A stretch of DNA of 27,082 nt from CBDUXP01 sp965371225 [NCBI: uncultured bacterium] (lineage in GTDB: Bacteria; Abyssobacteria; SURF-5; CBDUXP01). Position numbers and translations under genes: made by a program. Location: the NCBI GenBank assembly GCA_965371225.1, contig CBDUXP010000053.1, positions 1-27,082 on the forward strand. The letters are read 5' to 3'. Position 1 is the stretch's first letter. Each line of letters begins with the position of its first letter. Shown here piece after piece: positions 22,279 to 27,082 of the stretch. The notes below the pieces were generated by a model. That model ran no database searches and had not been told where the DNA came from. It saw only the letters and a list, made by a program, of their open reading frames with translations.

Positions 22279-22596
22279 ATGCGCCTGGAGCTGGACGACG
22301 CCTCGGCGGACCTGCTCGCGGGGATTCTGTCGCGCGGCGCGGAGCGGTTCGGCGATTCGCAGAAACTGACGGCCATGATCGCGTGTTGGGATGACCTGCA
22401 CGCGCGGCTGGCGCGCGGCGAGCGCACGTTCGAGCTGACGGATGACGAGGGGCGCTATCTGCGCAAAGCGTGCATGGGGGCGCGCTCCATGCTGCGGAAG
22501 GGCAGTGACGGGGCCGGGTTCTTCGCCAAGCGCGCGTACCGCAAACAACTGGAACGGCACGCGCCACTCTTCGCCCTGGTCCTGCCCGCCTCATGA
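22279..22596 (+). CDS. Hypothetical protein coupled to the GT-C/hydrolase gene
   Basis: This is a 105-aa soluble, mostly helical protein with no family I recognise. It has acidic (LELDDASADL) and basic (RKACMGARSMLRKG, KRAYRKQLERH) patches and no signal peptide. The ATG at 22279 lacks a ribosome-binding site but sits 6 nt after a TATAGT box. Its TGA overlaps the ATG of the downstream 879-aa gene (ATGA), so the two are translationally coupled and possibly functionally linked. The codon usage (G/C third positions) supports it as a real gene. Confidence 0.72.
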   Translation: MRLELDDASADLLAGILSRGAERFGDSQKLTAMIACWDDLHARLARGERTFELTDDEGRYLRKACMGARSMLRKGSDGAGFFAKRAYRKQLERHAPLFALVLPAS

Positions 22597-25232
22597 CCGA
22601 CGGGGCGCCGCAGGCGGGGCCGCCGGCGCCCACGCCCGTTCCAGCAGCCGCCTGGATCGCGCTGGCGGTGTTGATCGTGGCGGGAGCCGCCCTGCGTCTG
22701 GTGGGCCTGCGCGATCAAGGCCTGCTCTACCGCGACGAAGAGGTGTACCTCTTCGCGGCGGAAACCTTCCTCGCCGACGTGCGCGCTGCCAGCGGTACGG
22801 AAGCCACGCCTCCGTTCGAATCCATCGCGGCGCTCGAAGCCGCCGGCCTCGCCCGGCGGGAGGGGCCCACCGGTGTCCCGTGGCCCGCCGCCGTGGCGGG
22901 GGTCATGGCCTTGGCCGGACGCCCGGCCGAATGGTCCGGTCGCCTGCTCGCCGCGTTGTGCGGCATCGCCCTGATCCCCGTCGCGTTCCATCTTGGCCGC
23001 CGCTGGTTCGGTGACTGGCAGGGCGCGCTCGCGCTCGCGAGCGTCAGTGCGTTTGTGCCGTCCCTCGTGTGGTGGAGCCGCCTGGGGGTGCCGGCGATGC
23101 TGGTGCTGTTGCTGCTGCACGTGGGCGTCATTGCGTTGTTGCACGCCCGCACGCATCCGCCCGCGCGGGTCGCGTGGGGCGCGTGCGGTACCGCGTTCAC
23201 GCTGGCCCTGCTCACGGATTACGCGGCGGGCTACGCGGTGCTCGCCTTGGCGGTGTGGTGGTTGGTGCGCGCGTTCACGGGGGAGGCGCCCGCGGTGCTC
23301 GAGGAGGTGCGGTGGACGGCGGTGGGATTTCTCGTGGCGTGCGTTCTCCACCTGCCCCTCGCGCGCGGCTATGTCGTGGCTGCGCGGGCGGGGGCGTACA
23401 CCCCGCTTCCCACATTCGACTGGCTGTACCTGCCCTACTGGTTCTGGCGGCGCGAGGGGATCATCGTCTGCCTGTTGGTAGCGGCAGGCATGTTGGTGGC
23501 CCTGCGGCGCCGAGCGGGATCCTCTCCAGCGCACCCGCCATTGCTCCTCCCGCTGTTGCTGGTCCTGCCTGCGGTCGGCGCGGCGGTCGCGGTCGGTCGC
23601 GATCCCTTGGCGCGCTACCCCGTCGTCGCCGTCTACCTTCCACTCGCGCTGCTCGCGGCCGGCGGGTTGCGCGCCATGGTGCAGTCGCGCTTCCGCGACG
23701 CCGGGTATGCGGCGGCGGCGGCGGTGGTCGTGGTGCTCGCGGTCTCCGTGGTGCGCATCGTCAACACGCGCGGCACGGCGCACGAGGTGGCGGCATGGGT
23801 GCGGGCCGAGAGTCGCGCGTGGCTGCGCTCGCAAGGCACGACCGAGGCCGCGGTGGTCCTGGTGGCGCGGCACATGCTGCCCCCGGTGAATTACGAATCG
23901 CGCCGCGTGTTCCAGCACGCCGTGTTCGCCGACCCGGGCGAACAGGCGCGCCGCGTGCTGGCCCGCACGAGCGCGTACGTGTTCCTCGTCGGAGAAGAAG
24001 GCCGTCTCAATCCCGAATGGAGTCACGTGTCGCCCCTGACCACCTTCTCCGCGAGCCTGCCCTATCCCGCGTTGTACGTGAGCGAGACGCCGGGTTCGAC
24101 GGCGTCGAAGCGGGCGCGTCTCGAGGCGGGCCACTACCTGCAGTTGGCGGCGTACGACGCGGCGGCGGTGGCGGCGCACCGACACGAGCACGCCGCGCTG
24201 TCGCAGCCGAATCCGTACGCGGTGGCGGTGGCACGCCCCGGGCGCTTTCATGCGGATCCGGTGCCCGAGCCGCTCGCGCCGTGGCGCACGAAGTTTCGCG
24301 CGGTGTTGACGGATACCCTGGGGATATCCCGAATTGAACGCCCGGAACATCCGCGCGTGCAGGTGACGGAGCGCGTCCCCGCGGTCGGCTATACGCGGGA
24401 GCGGGTGGAGTTGGAAACGGAAACGGGCTTCCGCGTCCCGGCGTTCGTGCTGCTGCCCGCGGCGGACGCGCCGGCGCCGTTCGTGCTCGCGCTGCACGGG
24501 CACGGGCCGGGCAAGCGCCTGCTCGCGGGCCTGACGGAAAACAGCGAGGAGACCCGGGCGCTGGAAGAGGAGCGGCGCGACTTCGCGCTCGCGCTGGTGC
24601 GTCGGGGGTACGCGGTCATCGCGCCCGACCAGCGGGGCTTCGGCGAGTTGCGGTTGCCGGACGATATCGCGCGCGGGCTGCCCTTCTCCTGTCCGCGGCT
24701 GCAATTGCAGGCGCAGCTCGTGGGCCGGTCGCTCATCGGGGACCGGGTGCACGATGCCATGCGCTGGATCGATTACGCGCAACGCCGAGACGCGATCGAT
24801 GCGACGCGCATCATCGTGGCCGGCCATTCGGGCGGGGGCACCACCGCGCTCTTCACTGCCGCGCTCGACGACCGTGTGGACGTGGCGTTCGTGTCGGGCT
24901 ACTACGGCCGGTTCGCGACCTCGCTGGGCGCGTTCGATCTGTGCGAATGCAATTACGCGCCCGGCATCGCCGCGCTGGGAGACATTCCGGACATCGCGGC
25001 GCTGGTGGCTCCCCGGCGGTTGCGCCTGAGCCTGGGCCGCCTGGACGGGATCAATCCGCTCGCGATCGCGCAGGAGGCGCTGCCCCGCACGCGCGCGGTG
25101 TTCGACGCGGCCGGTGGCACGGTGGACCTGGCAATCGGCGACCTTGGGCACATCGTGTACCCCGCGCATCTGTGGAGCCTGCTGGAGGAACCTGCGCCGC
25201 CGGTCGCCGGACCCGCCGCCGACCCCGCCTAG
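22593..25232 (+). CDS. Fusion: GT-C membrane glycosyltransferase plus alpha/beta hydrolase
   Basis: This single 879-aa frame has two modules. Residues about 20-385 form a multi-pass membrane domain of the PMT/ArnT-like GT-C type: after the first membrane helix (21-36) comes LLYRDEEVYLF (44-54), with the acidic pair expected for the catalytic residue of such polyprenyl-phosphate-sugar transferases. About ten hydrophobic segments follow. Residues 390-560 are a non-membrane region. Residues 562-860 are a complete alpha/beta hydrolase of the dienelactone-hydrolase/Abhydrolase_7 kind: oxyanion motif ALHGHG (633-638), nucleophile elbow GHSGGG (Ser746), Asp818 in GRLDG and His853 in GDLGHI. The predicted activity is glycosyl transfer outside the membrane plus ester hydrolysis, perhaps deacylating or transacylating the same glycan (inference). 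ATGA overlap with the preceding gene. Confidence 0.85.
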   Translation: MTDGAPQAGPPAPTPVPAAAWIALAVLIVAGAALRLVGLRDQGLLYRDEEVYLFAAETFLADVRAASGTEATPPFESIAALEAAGLARREGPTGVPWPAAVAGVMALAGRPAEWSGRLLAALCGIALIPVAFHLGRRWFGDWQGALALASVSAFVPSLVWWSRLGVPAMLVLLLLHVGVIALLHARTHPPARVAWGACGTAFTLALLTDYAAGYAVLALAVWWLVRAFTGEAPAVLEEVRWTAVGFLVACVLHLPLARGYVVAARAGAYTPLPTFDWLYLPYWFWRREGIIVCLLVAAGMLVALRRRAGSSPAHPPLLLPLLLVLPAVGAAVAVGRDPLARYPVVAVYLPLALLAAGGLRAMVQSRFRDAGYAAAAAVVVVLAVSVVRIVNTRGTAHEVAAWVRAESRAWLRSQGTTEAAVVLVARHMLPPVNYESRRVFQHAVFADPGEQARRVLARTSAYVFLVGEEGRLNPEWSHVSPLTTFSASLPYPALYVSETPGSTASKRARLEAGHYLQLAAYDAAAVAAHRHEHAALSQPNPYAVAVARPGRFHADPVPEPLAPWRTKFRAVLTDTLGISRIERPEHPRVQVTERVPAVGYTRERVELETETGFRVPAFVLLPAADAPAPFVLALHGHGPGKRLLAGLTENSEETRALEEERRDFALALVRRGYAVIAPDQRGFGELRLPDDIARGLPFSCPRLQLQAQLVGRSLIGDRVHDAMRWIDYAQRRDAIDATRIIVAGHSGGGTTALFTAALDDRVDVAFVSGYYGRFATSLGAFDLCECNYAPGIAALGDIPDIAALVAPRRLRLSLGRLDGINPLAIAQEALPRTRAVFDAAGGTVDLAIGDLGHIVYPAHLWSLLEEPAPPVAGPAADPA

Positions 25233-25244
25233 CTGCCGGGCGTC

Positions 25245-25273
25245 TTGCCCGCGTGCGGGCGAATCCGTAGACT
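25245..25273 (+). promoter_or_regulatory. Promoter of surE-popT, with overlapping dyad
   Basis: TTGCCC (25245-25250), a 17-nt spacer and TAGACT (25268-25273) form a good promoter. A 6-bp dyad GCCCGC/GCGGGC (25247-25260) overlaps the -35 and spacer and may act as an operator or as the end of the upstream transcript. Confidence 0.6.
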
Positions 25274-25281
25274 AACTTCGC

Positions 25282-25317
25282 ATGGACGCCCGGTGGGTCG
25301 CCAACGCCGTTCGGTGA
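25282..25317 (+). other. Possible leaderless 11-codon upstream ORF
   Basis: An ATG lies 8 nt after the TAGACT box, at the predicted transcription start, and opens the peptide MDARWVANAVR before TGA. SurE begins 31 nt further on. It may be a leader peptide, or chance; the surE start itself lacks a Shine-Dalgarno. Confidence 0.25.
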
Positions 25318-25348
25318 CGCGCCGGGCCGTTTCGTCTCCCGGTCTGTG

Positions 25349-26098
25349 ATGCCCCAATCCCCGCTGATCCTCGTGACGAATGACGACGGAGTACACGCCG
25401 AGGGCCTGGCTGCGTTGGCCGATGCGGTGGCGCACCTGGGGACGGTGGCGGTGGTGGCGCCGGCCACCGAGCAGAGTGCAGTCGGCCACGCCCTGACCCT
25501 GCGGAATCCGCTACGCGTCAACCGGGTGGCGGAGGGGCGCTTCGCGGTGGAGGGGACCCCGACGGATTGCGTGTTCCTGGCGGTAAACGTGCTTCTTGAT
25601 CGGACACCCGACCTGGTGGTGTCCGGCGTGAACCACGGCACGAATCTCGGCGACGACATTACGTATTCCGGCACCGTCTCGGCAGCCATGGAGGGGGTGC
25701 TCTGCGGCATTCCTTCCATCGCCGTCTCGCTCCAGATGGGGAAACATGCGGATTTCGCCCATGCCGCGGCCTTTGCGGCGAGCGTGGCGCAGCGCGTGCT
25801 GGCCGACGGCCTGCCGGAGGACACGCTGCTGAACGTCAACGTGCCCAACTGCGCCGCGGAGGACATGGCGGGGTTCGCGTGGACCGAGCAGGGGCGGCGC
25901 ACATATGATGTCATCGTCGAGAGGGTGGATCCGCGCGGGCGTCCCTACTACTGGATCGGCGGCGGCGCCCCGACCTGGACGAAGACGCACGGCACCGATG
26001 AGGAAGCGCTGCGCGCACAGAAGATCAGCATCACGCCCCTGCATCTGGACTTGACGAATTACAAGTCGCTCACCGACCTGCGGCGGTGGGAGTTCTAG
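25349..26098 (+). CDS. surE: 5'/3'-nucleotidase SurE
   Basis: This 249-aa SurE survival-protein phosphatase is a metal-dependent enzyme that dephosphorylates nucleoside 5'- and 3'-monophosphates and is linked to stationary-phase and stress survival. The metal site is visible: NDDG (Asp12, Asp13), Ser43 in APATEQSAVG and Asn95 in the SGVNHGTNLGDD loop. The EGTPTDCV and YSGTVSAAMEG motifs are also present. ATG 25349 is taken as the start; a GTG lies one codon earlier. There is no Shine-Dalgarno. The gene is followed after 3 nt by the DUF368 gene, so the two are co-transcribed. Confidence 0.95.
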   Translation: MPQSPLILVTNDDGVHAEGLAALADAVAHLGTVAVVAPATEQSAVGHALTLRNPLRVNRVAEGRFAVEGTPTDCVFLAVNVLLDRTPDLVVSGVNHGTNLGDDITYSGTVSAAMEGVLCGIPSIAVSLQMGKHADFAHAAAFAASVAQRVLADGLPEDTLLNVNVPNCAAEDMAGFAWTEQGRRTYDVIVERVDPRGRPYYWIGGGAPTWTKTHGTDEEALRAQKISITPLHLDLTNYKSLTDLRRWEF

Positions 26099-26101
26099 CG
26101 C

Positions 26102-27082
26102 GTGGGCGAACGGCCGCCGGCCTACGGGCTGCTGGCGGCGCGCGGCGCGTTCGGGGGCTTGCTGATGGGCCTGGCTAACCTGGTGCCAGGCATCAGCGGG
26201 GGCACCATGCTACTGGCCGCCGGGGTCTATCCGGATTTCATCGGCGCCATCGCGGAATTCACCACGCTGCGCTTCCGCGGCCGGAGCGTGGCGGTGTTCG
26301 CGGCCATCGCCGGGACCGCGGCCGTGGCGATTCTGCTCGGCGCCGGACCCGTGAAAAATCTCGTCGTGCATCACCGCTGGGCCATGTACAGCGTATTCAT
26401 CGGCCTGACGCTCGGCGGCGCACCATTGGTGTGGCGTCTCGCGCGCCCCGCGTCGCCGGCGTTCGTCCGCGGCGCGGTCGCGGGGTTCGCGCTCATGGTG
26501 CTCATGGCGTTTACCTCCGCCAGCGGGGCAGCGACGACGCACTCCACCGCGCTGCTGGTAGTGGCGGGGGTGGCCGGCGCGTCCGCCATGATCTTGCCGG
26601 GCGTTAGCGGCGGCTACCTCCTGTTGCTGCTCGGGCAGTACGTGCCCATCCTCGGCGCGATCGAAACGCTCAAGCTCGGCCTCCTGGGCGACGCCGCGAC
26701 GGGGCAGGGGGCAGACGTCGGCCTGGTGCTCGACTCCATGCGCGTGGTCATCCCCGTTGGCATCGGCGTCCTCATCGGCGTGGTGGGGGTGAGCAACCTG
26801 GTGCAATGGCTGCTCACCCGGTTCCGCAAGGCGACGTTAGGCGTCCTGTTCGGGCTGCTGTTGGGCGCGGTCGCCGGGTTGTGGCCGTTCCAGGAGGCGC
26901 AGCAGCCGGAGGTCGGCGCGCTCATTCGCGGGGTCACGGTTACAGAGGAGAACCTGGCCGAGGTGGACGTGGAGTACTGGCCGGTCGCGTTTTTTACGCC
27001 GACCGCGCGGCAGGTGGCCCTTGCGCTGGGGCTCCTGGGGGCCGGGCTCGCCACCACGCTCCTCATCGATCGGGTGAGCGCG
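26102..27082 (+). CDS. DUF368 (PopT-type) polyprenyl-phosphate transporter, partial
   Basis: The frame opens at GTG 26102, 3 nt after surE, with GGTGGGAG inside the surE end as ribosome-binding site, and runs off the window (327 codons seen). The protein is highly hydrophobic with two copies of the family motif: LVPGISGGT (27-35) and LPGVSGGY (165-172), lying in re-entrant hairpins of inverted-repeat halves. DUF368 proteins have been shown to translocate undecaprenyl phosphate (PopT), returning the lipid carrier to the cytoplasmic face after extracytoplasmic glycan assembly. It lies downstream of the GT-C fusion, which would release that carrier. A later ATG at 26165 would delete the first membrane segment and is unlikely. 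Confidence 0.9.
   Translation, partial: MGERPPAYGLLAARGAFGGLLMGLANLVPGISGGTMLLAAGVYPDFIGAIAEFTTLRFRGRSVAVFAAIAGTAAVAILLGAGPVKNLVVHHRWAMYSVFIGLTLGGAPLVWRLARPASPAFVRGAVAGFALMVLMAFTSASGAATTHSTALLVVAGVAGASAMILPGVSGGYLLLLLGQYVPILGAIETLKLGLLGDAATGQGADVGLVLDSMRVVIPVGIGVLIGVVGVSNLVQWLLTRFRKATLGVLFGLLLGAVAGLWPFQEAQQPEVGALIRGVTVTEENLAEVDVEYWPVAFFTPTARQVALALGLLGAGLATTLLIDRVSA

Noticed and set aside
20275-22560. Upstream extension of the Sel1 protein to 952 residues
   Set aside because: The extension is antisense to mscS and compositionally His/Arg/Gln-biased; a signal-peptide-bearing start exists at 20271.
22455-25169. 904-codon minus-strand open frame opposite the GT-C/hydrolase gene
   Set aside because: Rich in His, Arg and Gln with no domain motifs; typical antisense shadow in high-GC DNA. 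The plus strand has clear catalytic motifs.
1-27082. CRISPR arrays, insertion sequences and rRNA genes
   Set aside because: No regularly spaced repeats, transposase motifs or rRNA-like sequence were seen.

Overview
The window is very GC-rich bacterial chromosome (codon third positions are almost all G or C) with dense, short-spaced genes on both strands. The gene set (Der GTPase, HU, a MerR regulator beside tRNA-Pro, SurE, class II fumarase, MscS channel, a likely lipoprotein) is chromosomal and suits a diderm bacterium. I cannot place it more precisely than an uncultured-type high-GC lineage; the mixture (CoxE/MoxR pair, F420-type LLM oxidoreductase, cyclase/AAA/TPR regulator, orphan B12-radical-SAM enzyme) is not diagnostic.

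Layout. 1-678: zinc-ribbon protein, ending in a strong hairpin shared with the converging operon. 759-4302 (minus): moxR-coxE-acyl-CoA dehydrogenase operon with an excellent promoter (TTGACA-17-TAGACT). Its 280-bp divergent region with a PaiB-like FMN protein carries four successive inverted repeats. 5212-11219: SMP-30-like propeller protein (minus), RidA-like protein (plus), a 1085-aa zinc-ribbon/cyclase-like/AAA/TPR regulator (minus) and an LLM oxidoreductase (minus). 11306-13165: B12-type radical SAM protein (minus). 13349-15237: fumC and a Nudix hydrolase. 15234-16590 (minus): a lower-GC membrane protein and a GNAT acetyltransferase. 16657-18900: der, HU gene, merR-type regulator and tRNA-Pro(GGG).

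18901-19650 is the most island-like part: a lower-GC hicB-hicA toxin-antitoxin pair lies between the intact tRNA-Pro and a 5'-truncated second copy of its 3' 66 nt plus terminator. No integrase is present. The hicBA promoter has a perfect 9-bp inverted repeat bracketing its -10 box.

19702-27082: Sel1-repeat protein (minus) divergent from an MscS channel, then a small unknown protein translationally coupled to an 879-aa protein that fuses a GT-C-type membrane glycosyltransferase to a complete alpha/beta hydrolase. SurE and a DUF368 (PopT-type polyprenyl-phosphate transporter) gene follow. GT-C enzymes use polyprenyl-phosphate sugars and DUF368 proteins recycle the lipid carrier, so this last segment may form a cell-envelope glycan module (inference).

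Two genome-style features recur. Three convergent gene pairs overlap by exactly 4 nt through interlocked stop codons. Nearly all recognisable -10 boxes read TANA(C/G)T rather than TATAAT.
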